Source of the DNA: Adineta vaga
Lineage: Eukaryota > Rotifera
Reading direction: 5' to 3'
Assembly (NCBI GenBank): GCA_021613535.1
Contig: CP075492.1
Location: forward strand, 1,550,001-1,614,000
DNA length: 64,000 nt
Positions 39,001-51,591 of the stretch are shown here, piece by piece (within the stretch, counting starts at the first letter, position 1; each line of letters begins with the position of its first letter). The notes under the pieces were generated by a model. That model was not told the origin of the DNA. It did no database searches and saw only the letters and a list, made by a program, of their open reading frames with translations. The position numbers and the translations under genes were made by a program.

Positions 39001-41133
39001 TTGGTGAAATTGAACGATGTCTACTGAGTATATCATCCATCTCAGCTTGTGTTGTCATCAAATGGGGTGAAGATCATCTTCTTGCTTATGTTCAAAGTTC
39101 AGTCATAAATGAAAAGGAATTACGTGACTATTGTCAATCACATCTTCCACCACATATGATTCCATCTCGCTTCATTATTCTTGATAAGTTACCTCTAAAT
39201 GCAAATGGAAAAGTTGATCGAAACGTCTTCTATCACCTGATTTCGCTTCTCTCTCTTCAATAAATCTCAACGATGCTAACCAATTGTTAGAACCAACAAG
39301 TGAAATTGAATCTATTATCCATCGCATATGGTGTGATCTATTGAAACAAAAACAAATCTCTATAAATACAAACATATTCACTATTGGTGGTCATTCATTA
39401 ATTATCATGCAACTTCTGCATCGATTTAAAGTAGAATTTCGATTGGAAATAAACTCAATTGCCATTAGTGATCTATTTCAACATCCAACAATCATTGATC
39501 ATGCACAACTTATTCATCAGATTGTACACTTCAAATTGAATAAAGATAATTATTGTTGGCATTCATTAAATATCCTCACAGGTAAAGGTATAATTTGAAA
39601 AATACTCTAATAATTATATTCTATTTCTTATTTAAGCTAAAGCATCGTTTGCCCAAGAACGCATTTTCTTAGATGAAAACATTCGCTTTTGTGCTTCTGC
39701 AATAGATGATATTACAAATATGTATGTTATTCCATTAATATATCGTGTTTCATCGCTAAATATTCATCATATATCAATTTCACGATTATATCATGCATAT
39801 CAATGTATTATTAGAAAACATAAGATTCTTCGAACAGCACTTTACCTTGATCGAAATGGTGTCATTGTACAAGACTGTCGAAATACGAAGTACTCACAAT
39901 GATATCGAAACATATGCTTTTTCAATAGTGAATGTCTCCAAAGAAGATCATGATAAGAGTGAAGCTGTGAAGAGAATCTTGAATAAATCTGATTTATTTG
40001 ATTTATCAAAAGGACATGTCATTAATTGTCATATTCTTCGTTCTCAGAATAGTTCAAATGAAAATGATGATGACATGTTGACTAGAGATGATTTGATATT
40101 ATTTACTATTCATCATGCTTTCTTTGATGGTGCATCAACATCAATCTTTATTCGTGATCTTTCTCTTGCTTATCAAGACGATAGTTCGCTTTTTGTTGAT
40201 GTCAATTCATTTCAATATATTGATTATTCTATTCATGAACATATTATGGCTATGACATTAGCTCGTGAATTTTGGTTTGCTCAACTTCATGGATGTGATC
40301 TTCAACATTCATTATCATTACCATATGATCGATCTCATTCATCAAACCACCACCGATCTGGCTTAGCTTCTACAACTCAAATAACATTAAATGATTCGTA
40401 TGTACATCATTTCTACATTATGCATCATCACATCATCTGACACTTTTTCAACTTGGACTATCGATATTTTATGTATTTCTATTCAAATTAACTCACAATG
40501 ACACTGATTTGTGTGTTGGCACTATCAATGCCAATCGATATCGATCTGAATTATATAATATGATAGGAATGTTTGTAGCAACATTACCATATCATATTCA
40601 ACTCAATGCAGATTGGTCATTTGATGAACTTGTTCATCATGTAAGAGAAATGTGTGTATCAATTCTTGAACATTCTCATTATCCACTTCAACACATTCTC
40701 AATGACTTTCATCTCAATCAATCTAATCTTAGATTTCTGGAAACAATCTTCGATTTTATCACTTTGTCCGAAAATGAGACGTACTTATCGATGAATGATA
40801 CAAGATTAGAAGAAGTATCATTAGATCAATCATATGAAGTTAGTAAATTTGATTTCATGTTATCATTTGTTTATAATCCAACATTAGAAAATAATATCAA
40901 ATTGTCATTCAATTTGATATGTTCTCATGATTTATTTGATGAGAAATCTGTCGCAACTATAGCCGAACGATTTTCGTATTGTATGGAACAATTGTTGTTT
41001 CGATCGAATGAAACAGTGGATGAAGTGAAGACCTGTGTGAACACTGTATCGAAAGTTAACCTAATATTACCGAAGGAAGGAAATGAAATCAATGATGTTA
41101 TATTTCAGCGACAATCAAATATCACAAATGAAG
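36058..41133 (+). pseudogene. NRPS cassette 2: C1-A-T-C2, three frameshifts
   Basis: The exons are 36,058-36,624, 36,687-37,774, 37,838-38,137, 38,189-38,519, 38,578-39,581 and 39,637-41,133. C1 (APTSHAQGRIWLDEQ, NFHHAAFDF) is almost the same as in cassette 1, with about 14 differences in the 356 residues after its intron. The A domain has IIFTSGSTGIPK, NSYGPSEVTIS and FYRTGD; specificity positions read D-V-Q-E-C-G-S-I-S. The T domain is IFTIGGHSLI. C2 has TIHHAFFDG. Against the nearly identical back half of cassette 4 it lacks one A at about 39,222, two bases at about 39,897 and one base at about 40,397. These break the frame in the A-T linker and twice in C2. The missing bases restore divisibility by three, so the cassette was intact until recently, or the assembly carries indel errors. 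Confidence 0.85.
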
Positions 41134-43906
41134 GTAGGTTTATGTTCTCATTAAAAATCTATTGCAGCTAAAGAGGGATATTACGAGTAATCTCGTATAT
41201 AAGTATCTTGCGTAGAAGTTAACTATGATTGTTAGAATTTGCATATGCATATGGTTTTTGCAGACTTTTTCCTCTTACGGGTAGTGATATCTACATCCAT
41301 ACTGTCTAATATTCTGATAAGCATTGTGGGCATTATGTTAGTGTAGGATTCATGAGAAGTGGCTCATTCGAGAAAAATTTCTCGTTCACGATTTGTTGAG
41401 ATTTAAACACAATATCGTGTCGATATATATCGATTAGCATAAGCACTCTACCATCGCAACTATTTAAGATGTATTTTTTTCAGTGGCAACGCATGTTTGA
41501 ATGCTGTAGTTAGCTACCATTGGCAGGAACACTGAATTTCACAGATGCGAAAATACGAGCTCAAATGGTGCTCTGATCTTATGTAAATTCTATATAAATT
41601 AAATATATCTCTGATGATTCGATGTTTTGATACATATTGATCTTCTATGGTCTAAAAACTTATGATCGGTTAGCTAACACTGTTGTATACTTTCATGTAC
41701 TGTCATGGACTACTGTGTATTGATCAACTTTGGTTATAGAAAATTGAGAAACGGATAGCGTGTATTCTGATGTACTGACTTACTCTGGTTCTAAGAAACG
41801 TAGAATCGGTTACGTTAATGTGTCAAGCTCTGTTATTTATTTAATCTTTGGTTTTAATCGTCCAATTATTCCATTTCAGAGTTGAATATCACAATATTTA
41901 TATAGCACATGATCACCCACACTCATTCACGTTTTACTATATCTAAAACCATCGCATGAACGACCAATTGGCACTGCACATAAAATCTTTACCCTCTCAC
42001 TCGTTCTCAAATGCAGATACTGTCAGTGCATATTCTGAATATCATCATTTCTTATCCTCTTGCTTGATCTCCATAATAGACATTGTAAATAAGTCTTCCA
42101 AACATCATCCTTTTCTTTCGTCTTGCTTGGTTCCTGTGAGAGTTTCGCTTTAAGGAGGTGTATATCTACTTTTAGCCTACAATATAATTCTAAAGTAAAG
42201 TCGAAATCGAACTAGTTTCGATCGAGTAGTATCGAGAAATTTTAATATAAAATGAAGCCTACTGTCCAACAATAGTGATATAAAAAGAAAAAGATAACAG
42301 TAACTATGTTTATTGAGGTGAAGTGATGACAAAAAAGAAAGAGAAAAAACACTAACAAAAAGAAGAAAAATAACTCTTTATATAACAAAGACATAAAGAG
42401 AAATCAAAAGCAAAATCAAGAAAACAACAAAGAAAATACGAGAAAGAATACATTTATATAACTCATAATCATCAGATTTTGTATTGGCATAATCTTACAC
42501 GTGTGGTTTATTATATATTATTCATTATATGGGTCTATCATTTTAATTCGAATAAACATCATCAAAACCGTAACGATGTATTTAATTTCTTTCTTTCAAT
42601 GATGTGTACAATTATTAAAGATCAGATAAGAAATAAATTTCTTTTTATCATTATCATATCAATATTTCGTCACAAACATGTATCACATTTTGTGGTCAGA
42701 AAAATAGAACTATCTTCATCTGAACTCAGCATACCTGAATGATTAGAACTAGATTTAAAAAATGATAACAAAAGTTCACAGAAATCATCGAAAGATTGAA
42801 TATTTTTTACGATGCTGCAAGTATATATACATGTAGTTGCTTTACATCTCCTTTCAATAATAATGATATAGACTGAAATCGACGTTGACGTCTTATACGA
42901 AATTTATTAAATCTTTTCTTCTGTTTCATCTAACCATCGTATCCCGTCACTTTTTCCAGAAAATGGAATGAAATTGTCTAAGATAAAAATATCAAAATTA
43001 TCGTTATTTCTGTTTTACCCGTTTGTTCAACTTAATCATTATCAATTTCTTCATTAGGGTTTCGAGTATGACTGATATACTGAAAAATGTCGATCTCTTT
43101 TTGACTGATTAATATCAGTTTCTATATTACTACTCACAAAATTTTGTATGCAATTCTGATGATTTTTTTCCGGTAACACAGTCATTCTATTTTTGAATGT
43201 ACAGCTATTCATATTATCTTATGGAATTCTTGTTGAAGTGAAAATAGCGGTTTCGTCATTCAGTTGAATATTTACCGATTCAACTGATCTTCATTTAATA
43301 ATGTTTAACTTCTTTTCTAAATTCGACACCACAAGTAAATGTATATATATATTTATCTTTAAACGCTTCTGACCGAAGAGGCAAAAAATAATCCTGCATC
43401 AATCACAGTACATCACTTCTGATTACACAATCGACGATTGGTTGTTAATATTTTCGAAAACCGTGATTAATGGTTCAAACGTAGTCGATTTTGAAGACAT
43501 AAAAACCGCAAGCGTTTAATCGTAAGCAAAAGATATGACATAAGATAGATTATTAGAGAGTCTTTTGTCATCGAATTCTATCATTTTCTTTATTCAAACA
43601 ACAAGTCTCTAGCGAATGAGAAAAGTAAGGTAATTTAACGAAAAATTTAAGGATAGAAACGATTGATCTCAGATACTTATCCATGTTTTTATCGGTTACA
43701 AAAATTAAGAAAAAATGTCAGTGAAGTCGCGATTAATTATGAAAACCGCGACGATTTTGAAGATATTCTTTGGTGATATATTATTTTCAACTTACTCCTA
43801 CTTATCCACATAGAGATTTATCACATATTAATTTAAACTATTATAAGAGATGTCGCATTAAAAATAATCATGTGAATCACGTTCAACCAATGCTTCTTTA
43901 CCATAG
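41134..43906 (+). other. Long phase 1 intron between cassettes 2 and 3
   Basis: At 2773 bp it is the longest ordinary intron of the locus, with donor gtaggt and acceptor accatag; splicing gives GAAG+CACCA in frame. The first 300 bp are a diverged copy of the start of the intron after cassette 4 (63,017-63,360). No gene, RNA or intact element is recognised; 42,280-42,470 is purine-rich. Confidence 0.7.
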
Positions 43907-45619
43907 CACCAGCATCCTATGCTCAAGCACATATTTGGTTCGATGAACGACTTCGAATCGATCGACATAAAACACAAGTATGCATCAACAACATGCCTTT
44001 TGTGTATCGTCTTCATCAACATCATACTTTATCACTACAACGACTTCATCATGCTCTTCAACTGGTTATCAAAAAACATTCATCACTTCATACATCCCTT
44101 TTATTCGATGTAGATAAAAATTCACTTATGCAACGAATTAGTAGCATCAATGATGACAATAATAGAATGTTTACATTGATTGAAAGTACATATGAAATAG
44201 AAGATGAACTCAACAATATCATGCATAATGAAAAACATCATCTGGAAATATTTAATCTTGCTCAAGGTCTTGTCTTTCGCTGTCATCTTGTTTATTACAA
44301 ACAAATCGCTTCAAATGACATTCTTTCTGATCAAGATGTACTTATATTTAATTTTAATCACACAGTTTTTGATTATCCATCAATGGATGTCTTTCTTCAT
44401 GATCTCAATCAAGCATATACAACTGGTCAACTATCAATCAATGATGATGATGATACTAATCTGCGTTATGTTGATTGTAAATAATGATATAACATATTAT
44501 AGTTTACTTCTACAATACTAATTATCTCTTTCCTATTTAGATTCTATTATTGAACAACATTTACCAATGAATGGTGCAGATATATTTTGGCTTGATACTC
44601 TTCATGATTATGATCCCCAACGATCATTACTATTACCATACGATAGACATCGTCTTACAAATGAACATTCAACTAATCGTAATACATCTATTTTTTTTGA
44701 GTTTAATCAAGATCTCTCATATAATCTACTTATATATGCATCATCCTACAACATGATACCTCAACATCTCATACTTACTTTGTACTATCTTTTTCTATTC
44801 AAATTAACAAATGGACACAAAGATTTATGTATTGGAATGAATATTGATAATCGATATAGAGAAGAACTCAAATCAATCATTGGATTATTTGAGAACACTA
44901 TTCCAGTAAGATGTCAACTAGATGCTCAATGGTCTTTCCATCAATTATCTGAATATGTTCATGAAATAACGACAAATACTATGAAATATTCATATTTTCC
45001 TCTACAACGTATTCTTGATCAACATTCAACTATTTCAAGAGCGACATTTCTTGATCTATTATTCGAATTTCGACCAAATCGAAATAATCAAATAATGATT
45101 GAAAACAGTCGACTTTATCAGTTGTCTGTCGATAATACGAGTAATGATAATGATGAAATTATGAGTAAAAGTGATTTCTCACTTATAATTAATCATGATA
45201 TGGATAGTAATCAACTTTCATGTACGATCAGTGCATCACTTGATTTGTTTAATAGAGAGACTGTTCATAAAATATCACAACGATTTCATTTCATATTAAA
45301 TCAATTATTATCATCTATGGACAATCAAGTGAACAAATCAATTTATGAATGGTCATTAACTTCATCAAGTGAACAATTACTTCGACAATCAATAAACAAT
45401 ACGCAAGTATTATTTCCTCGTACCAAATGTATTCATCATGAATTTGTTGATCAAGTAATTAAATATCCACAAAAGCTAGCTGTTGAATTAGATGAGCAAT
45501 CGTTGACATATTCTGAATTATTATATTATGTTCAAGTATTATCATTATGTTTGATGAAAAGAAATGGAGTTGTAGAAGGTGAAATCATTTGTCAATGTGT
45601 TGAGCGAAGCTTGTCAATG
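43907..45619 (+). CDS. NRPS cassette 3, first part: C1 and start of A
   Basis: The exons are 43,907-44,476 and 44,541-45,619. C1 opens with APASYAQAHIWFDER. Its active-site motif is NFNHTVFDY, so the first His of HHxxxD is Asn while the second, catalytic His and the Asp remain. The latch-type motif is IGLFENTIPVR. The A domain begins at FPRTKCIHHEFV and the exon ends after CVERSLSM at a phase 0 donor, gtaagt. A retrotransposon begins 31 bp into this intron, so the next coding exon is 7.7 kb away at 53,352. The frame is fully open; together with the second part the cassette is 4767 coding bases, divisible by three. If splicing spans the element, the module can still be made. Confidence 0.85.
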
Positions 45620-45650
45620 GTAAGTAAATCGGAGACGAGTGTTTTTATAT

Positions 45651-46200
45651 TGTGACGATTTCTGATACAAGAGATGATGTATGATATATGTATCTTTTAT
45701 TTGATCCAAAGAAATCGTATCTATACTGTATTTCCCTCGTCCTTATATAGTTCTCGGTACATACAGTGTCACGCTACAGAAAAATATCAAACTCCATAGA
45801 TAATATGTAAAATCTATTGCTATCACTAAGCGAGGTTATGGGTAAAAGAAACATACGATCAAAGTTTGCTCTAAGGGAAGATAATCTATGTCGAGCATGA
45901 GGGCAAGTACAAACATATCATGCATAAAAGTGGAACTATCATATGGATATCATATGAGTGTCACACCATATGAAATATAAGAGGAAAGAAAACATATGTG
46001 TATCAATATCTCTCTAATGGATACATAAGAGGCTAATATCTAAGTAGAAACAGGAAGAAGGAAAATAGACGATGATCGACTAACTCATCGACATAAGAAA
46101 AGAAGAGAAAGAGGAAAGAGGAAAGGAGGAAAAAGCATATTTCAAGGACAAGCGTCATAAAAAAGTAGGAAGAAGGTATACAATCATTTAGATTGTCACA
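45651..46200 (-). repeat. 3' LTR (complete)
   Basis: This is 550 bp with inverted ends TGTGAC and GTCACA. On the element strand it holds a TATA-like CTATATAA (45,750-45,743) and an AATAAA (45,701-45,696). The adjacent internal sequence ends CATCCGGGAG, a short and weak polypurine tract. Confidence 0.85.
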
Positions 46201-46298
46201 CTCCCGGATGAAAATAAGACGCTCTCCTGAGCGTCTCAAGCAGGGTAGAGGGTAGGTGGGGAGAGAGAGAGAGAAAAGAAAGAAAAGAAATGTTAGTG

Positions 46299-48020
46299 TT
46301 ATGTTGTTGTAGGAACGTTTGTTGAAGTTGGGACTCGAAAATAGACTGATGGTAAACGAGGTCGTCGGATAAAAAAACATACTGCTAATATGATGAATAG
46401 TAAGGTAATAATAATAAGAGTAGTTATGTTGAGAATACCAATTGGGTGACGATGTAGGTCACGTAGTGTTGGCATTGATGGGACATGAACGATAGAAGGC
46501 GGTGAAGATTGTTGAGAAATAAATTTAATTACTTCTTGTAGTTCGTTTGATATAAATGGTATCTTCGGCCATCGAGTATGATTATGTAAGTAATCATGCA
46601 TATCAAATTTTTCGCCATAGGTAAAATTGACTAAAGAGAAATCCCATAAAGAGACTGGTGGGGCTGAAGTTTCAGGTGAAGCTGGTATATGGAACTGCTC
46701 ACATAAGAGTGTTGTTTTAGATGGAATAGTGATTAATGTAACTGTAGATAATGTTCGGCCGGTGTTTTGAATGAGTTGTGGTGTATTGGCCGTAGGAGCT
46801 GTGGCAAAATTGCATCTTTGCATTCGTGTTGTGGATATAATCCATTGTGATCCTATCTGTTGATAGAATATGTCTTCGTTGTAAGGTTCGGTACGACAAG
46901 CTGACAGAATAGAGTCGTTGAGTATTTGGAATAAACAAGTATTATTCCACTTTGTAATAATAGGCGGTGTTTCTCGGCAAACAGACATATCATTAAAGTT
47001 ACAGGTTTGAAAATCGGATTTGGTCCATTGAATGAGTTGAAAGTTAATGTAATCAATACCAATAGCCTTTGGTAAGTTTGCTAAACGGATGCGTTTTCCA
47101 TAATAGTAAAAAGGTACTGAGAACAGTTCATATACTGCAAAAGGAGTGACGCGTCGTTTAACATCGGCAAAGAAGGAAGAAATTGATAGTGTTCCAAGGA
47201 TCCCTTCCGTTTGGTTAGATGACGTTTTTGGTAAGAAGTGAATTGTTTGTTGGACTAGGAGACGACTAATTAATTCAATTAATGGTGGTCCTAAGTTTTC
47301 AGTGGTAAAGTTGACATTGGTGGATAGTGCAATATGTTTTGCCACTTTGTTCAAGTCACGATGGTGTATGAAGTTAAGATTAAGCCGATTGGCAAGTATG
47401 TCTGCAATGGACGTATGTAAGAAATGTGATTCCACAGAATGAATGAATGTGGAAAGTCGATTGTCTAGGTATTTTGCAAAAATACCAAGGTGTTCAATAG
47501 CAATTCCATGATGATTTATAATGTTTATAGTACGATTCAAAGCATTTTGTGTATGATTGAGTGCGAGTGCAAGTTTTAATTGACCCGCTTGCAGGTGAAG
47601 AAGTTCCACTGCTACTGAGTCGAGTTTAGTTAGTGCTCTGGTAATCGTTTCCAGATCATGTTGAATTTGTGCCACGTGGGCGTAGTTTATCGTTGACATT
47701 GTGAGTGCTGCTGATCCTATCCCAATTGCAATGAGCTCTGAAACGAGACGTTTGTGGCGTGTTGTATCGTTAGATGATGATCCATTGGGATCGTAGCCAC
47801 ATTGTGGTATTTTATGCAATGTGTGTAATGGGAGTAAGTAGCACATGTCTTGTGTAAGAGGTATTGCCACAGTAAATGATATAATATTGTCAGCTGGAGC
47901 ATATTGACCCAGATACCGAAAAGCCAGGCCAGAAGTTGGGTGAACCACATTACCAGGTGGTAATGGTATTAAAGACGAACCGATTGGTATAATGATGAGG
48001 AGTACGAAGAATTTCGACAT
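46299..48020 (-). CDS. env-like: Env-like class I fusion glycoprotein of the retrotransposon
   Basis: This 573-residue ORF starts about 100 bp after the pol stop and has no frameshift. It has a signal peptide (residues 1-20), a furin-type site RHKR at 88-91, then a hydrophobic Gly/Ala-rich stretch typical of a fusion peptide (about 92-112). A long helical heptad region follows (about 110-180), then a Cys-containing ectodomain with N-glycosylation sites. A transmembrane helix at about 529-550 and a basic cytoplasmic tail end the protein. This is the layout of class I membrane-fusion proteins and of env genes acquired by gypsy-like elements. All landmarks are intact, so the protein could be expressed on membranes. 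Whether it allows transfer between cells is unknown. Confidence 0.85.
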   Translation of the reverse strand: MSKFFVLLIIIPIGSSLIPLPPGNVVHPTSGLAFRYLGQYAPADNIISFTVAIPLTQDMCYLLPLHTLHKIPQCGYDPNGSSSNDTTRHKRLVSELIAIGIGSAALTMSTINYAHVAQIQHDLETITRALTKLDSVAVELLHLQAGQLKLALALNHTQNALNRTINIINHHGIAIEHLGIFAKYLDNRLSTFIHSVESHFLHTSIADILANRLNLNFIHHRDLNKVAKHIALSTNVNFTTENLGPPLIELISRLLVQQTIHFLPKTSSNQTEGILGTLSISSFFADVKRRVTPFAVYELFSVPFYYYGKRIRLANLPKAIGIDYINFQLIQWTKSDFQTCNFNDMSVCRETPPIITKWNNTCLFQILNDSILSACRTEPYNEDIFYQQIGSQWIISTTRMQRCNFATAPTANTPQLIQNTGRTLSTVTLITIPSKTTLLCEQFHIPASPETSAPPVSLWDFSLVNFTYGEKFDMHDYLHNHTRWPKIPFISNELQEVIKFISQQSSPPSIVHVPSMPTLRDLHRHPIGILNITTLIIITLLFIILAVCFFIRRPRLPSVYFRVPTSTNVPTTT

Positions 48021-48118
48021 ATTTGTGAAAAAGGTTAGGTATATAATACTAAAAAGACAAGGATAAAAAGTGATTTGGATACTACGATTAATGATATAAA
48101 AATTAATTAGTAGATTAG

Positions 48119-51100
48119 TTAATGTTTACGATTTCGTAAAAAATATCGTTGAACTGGAGGGGAAGAGAATGAGCTCTGAGTGTGTACAGTAGGGGTGGTA
48201 TCAGTCTTGGGTTCATAATATGGTTTCATTCGATCGACGTTGGTTGCACCAAGGTTGACATTGTCTTTAAGACGTAGTACATTGAATGTAGATGTTGAAA
48301 GTTGTTCGATAAGTCGACATGGTCCTTGATATTTTGGTCGTAGTTTATGTGAAATTGTTACGTTGCTAATTGTAGAAGTAGGGATTTGAATCCATACTAA
48401 ATCACCCACATAAAATTGTCGTTGTTTTGTGTGTTTATCATATTTATTTTTTTGACTAATTTTTTGAACAAGAGAATGTTCACGAACCAGTTGATAGGTG
48501 TTGCGTAAGGTTTGAGCTAATTCATTGCGATATTTTTGTAAAAATATGTGTTCAGGAGTAGTTACTGGTGTGTTAGTTGGTGATTTATTTAGAAGAAGGT
48601 CAAGTGGTGTTATAGGGTCTCGACCGAAATTTAAAAAAGCTGGTGTATCACCTGTAGATTCATTAATTGATGTTCGAATAGCGAATGCAAATTTTTGGAG
48701 TTCTTTGTCCCATAATCCTGGGCTGTTTTGAGTATACATGGCAATTAAGGTTTTGAGAGTTCGATTTACTCGTTCTGTCATGTTTGTTTGAGGATGATAG
48801 TTGGCTGTGAACTTGCGTATAATACCTAAATCATTACATACTCCATTAAATAAGTTTGATATGAATTGTGGTCCATTATCAGATAACATATATATTGGAG
48901 TACCATATCTGCAAATAATTTCATCGATGATTATGTTAGCGATATCTGTTGCAGTAGTTTGACGTAATGCAAATAATTCTACCCATCGAGTAAAATAATC
49001 CACGACGACTAAAAGGAACCGTTTTTGTCGAAATGTTGGAGGAAATGGTCCCATAATGTCGATCCCTATTGTGTGCCATGGTTGTGGAACCATATGTAGT
49101 TGCATTGGATTTGCCTTGGGTGAATTATCATATTTATATTGTTGACAGGCTGAACAAGATTGTATGTATTTGAATATGTCTTTTCTCATTGATGGCCAGT
49201 AGACTCGGGCGGATAGACGATGTAGTGTTTTGAATCGTCCGGCATGACCAGCGGTTGGATGATCGTGAGCTAGATGTAAAATTTGTTGTTGGAGAGCTTC
49301 TGGTATGACAAGAAGATGCTTATTTCCGAGGATTCGGTGATCTGTATAAGTGTTAAAATGACGTACTTTATATAGTAAGTTGTTGATTAAAACGTATGGT
49401 GCATGTTTTGCATTAAAAGGTTTAGCTGGTTGGCAATTAATAGCTTTAATAATTGATTGTAAACGTGGATCGTTTTTTTGTTCTTTCTGTATATTTTCGA
49501 GTAGGCTAGTACCTTCTAAAATATTGATGCTGTATTCAATTGAGTTTAATTCAGATGATTCAGTATTTGATGGATCTACTGGATATCGTGACATAAAATC
49601 TCCATTTGGATTTTTTGTACCTGGTCGATGTTGTATAACTATATTGTATGGTGAAAGTCTCATTGCCCATCGTGCTAGTCGTCCAGTTGGATCTCGAGTG
49701 GTTTTTAACCACTGGAGAGCTTTACAGTCCGAACGAACAATTACTGGTCCTCCTTCGATGTATTGTCTGAAATGTTTGGTAGCCCAAACTATAGCGAGGG
49801 CTTCGCGTTCCACTGCACTATAATTTCTTTCAGCAGTGTTAAGTGTTCGACTTGCATATGCAATAACGCATTTGCGGTTGTCGTATTCTTGAGTAAGGAC
49901 GCATCCGATACCATATTCGCAAGCATCCAGTTCTAGGATAAATGGATAAGAAAATTTGGAGATTGCATGATAGGTGGTGAAATTAAACGTTGTTTTAATG
50001 CATTAAATGCTGTTGTACAGTCTTCATTCCATTGTAAGGGTGAACGCGTTGTTGTACTTTGATTAGATCGTAATAATTTGAGAAGAGGTTCTGAAATTTT
50101 TGCATATTCTTTTATGAAACGTCGATAACAACCGGTAAGTCCAAGAAAGGCTTGAACTTCTTTGATTGTTGTTGGTTGTTTGAATTCGACAACTGTGTTA
50201 ACAAGTTCAGGATCGGGTTTAATTCCTTCAGATGTGACTAAATGTCCGAGATACTTAATTTCTGGTAGACAAAAGTTGCATTTTGAAGCCTTGAGTGTAA
50301 GGTTTGCATCTGATAAAGCCGTAAAGATTTTCTGGAGGTCTTGTTGGTGTTGTTCGAAGGTAGTTGAGAAAACGATAATGTCGTCCAAGTACACTAAGCA
50401 ACATTGCCATTTAAGGCCCGCTAATACGATGTCCATCAATCTTTGAAATGTTGCCGGAGCATTAGTAAGACCAAATGGCATAACGGTGCATTCGAAAAGA
50501 CCTCGATGTGTCACGAATGCAGTGAGTGGTTTGCTCTCGTTTTTCATTTCTACTTGCCAATAACCGGATCGAAGATCAAGAGTTGAGAAAAATTGAGCTT
50601 GTTGTAAGGCGTCTAACGTATCATCGATGCGTGGTAGTGGATATGCGTCTCGTATTGTAATATTGTTAAGTTTTCGGTAATCTATGCAGAACCTCATTGT
50701 TCCGTCCTTCTTAGGGGCTAATACAACCGGGGATGCCCATGGGCTTTTTGATGGGGTTATGACACCTTCTCTTAACATTTCGTTGAGTTGCTCTTCAATA
50801 ATTTGACGTCGTGCTGGAGCGTAGCGATAAGGAGCTGAGTTAATAGGTCTATTTCCAGGTTCTATCTCGATGTAATGTTTTATCATGTTCGTACGTCCGG
50901 GTGTATTGGTAAATAATTGTGGAAATGATTGGATGGTGTTGAATAATTGCTGTCGTTGAGGTTCATTTAATATAGAATTGGTCAAATCAGGTTTTTCTGA
51001 TGATGTTTGCTGATTTGTATGTGAAATATCATGAATGTCGGATGGAAATTGAGAGGAATCTTCGTGTAGGAAGTTGTGTCGGATCAGTGGAGGATTTGTT

Positions 51101-51591
51101 TTATGCGAAGGTCGATAGTAAGGTGGGGGTTTTTGAGATGAGTAGTAAACTAGTTGATGTGCACCATCGATGATAAGTTTGTGTTTGCGAATAAAGTTAT
51201 TGCCGATGATGCATGGTCGCCATAGATTTGGTACTACATATGTAAGATGCCAACGTGTGGTCTCATTGAACGTAAAAGGTAGATTTACGACCCATTTTAT
51301 GGTGAGTGGTGAATGGTCAGCTAGATGTAATGATAATGATGGGGGTGGTTTGTATTTTGTTTGAGTGAGTCGGGGGTTGAGTTGATTGAAAAGTTGAGAG
51401 TTAATAAGGGTAAGGGTGGATCCGGTATCGATCAAAAAGGTAATTGGTACTGCGCCAATTCTTCCATGAATTGTTAATGGGTGACTAGGGAAAGAGTCTA
51501 TAGTGTTTACATGTGATATTTTTGTAGATTGCGGGTTAGAATAATAGGAGTTTTGTATTCCCGCTTTACGAAAACTCCTTAATTGTTTTTT
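48119..51591 (-). pseudogene. pol: Pol polyprotein (PR-RT-RNase H-IN), one frame break
   Basis: Pol is read in the -1 frame relative to gag from the shift site at 51,585-51,591. The protease has LIDTGST (about 51,430). The RT has the intact catalytic YLDD within CCLVYLDDIIVFS. A one-base deletion near 49,960, compared with the remnant at 775-840, throws the frame into a stop at 49,933. The second open part (from about 49,960 in the new frame; long ORF 49,813-48,119) carries RNase H and then integrase. Integrase shows the H-H-C-C zinc finger (HDHPTAGH ... CSACQQ), the catalytic Asp-Asp-Glu (IGIDIMGPF, LSDNGPQF, TERVNRT) and a GPY/F-like module (RPKYQGPCRLI). Only this single lesion prevents a full-length polyprotein. 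A sequencing error in the T run is an alternative. Confidence 0.88.
51547..51591 (-). promoter_or_regulatory. -1 ribosomal frameshift signal between gag and pol
   Basis: On the element strand the last gag codons contain the canonical slippery heptamer A-AAA-AAC (51,591-51,585) in the zero frame. Six bases (AATTAA, which includes the gag stop) separate it from a perfect 8-bp stem, GGAGTTTT...AAAACTCC, with a 16-base loop (51,578-51,547). Pol is open in the -1 frame across the site. Heptamer, spacer and stem all match the classic retroviral arrangement. Confidence 0.88.

Noticed and set aside
33718-43906. Possible separate genes for each cassette instead of one NRPS
   Set aside because: No cassette begins with a suitable ATG. 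Each begins right after a splice acceptor in the phase that fits the previous donor, so a single transcript is simpler. Separate genes cannot be fully excluded without cDNA.
46033-46380. Minus-strand ORF of 115 residues at the end of the element
   Set aside because: It lies across the env tail in another frame and the LTR, with low-complexity Phe/Leu/Ser composition.
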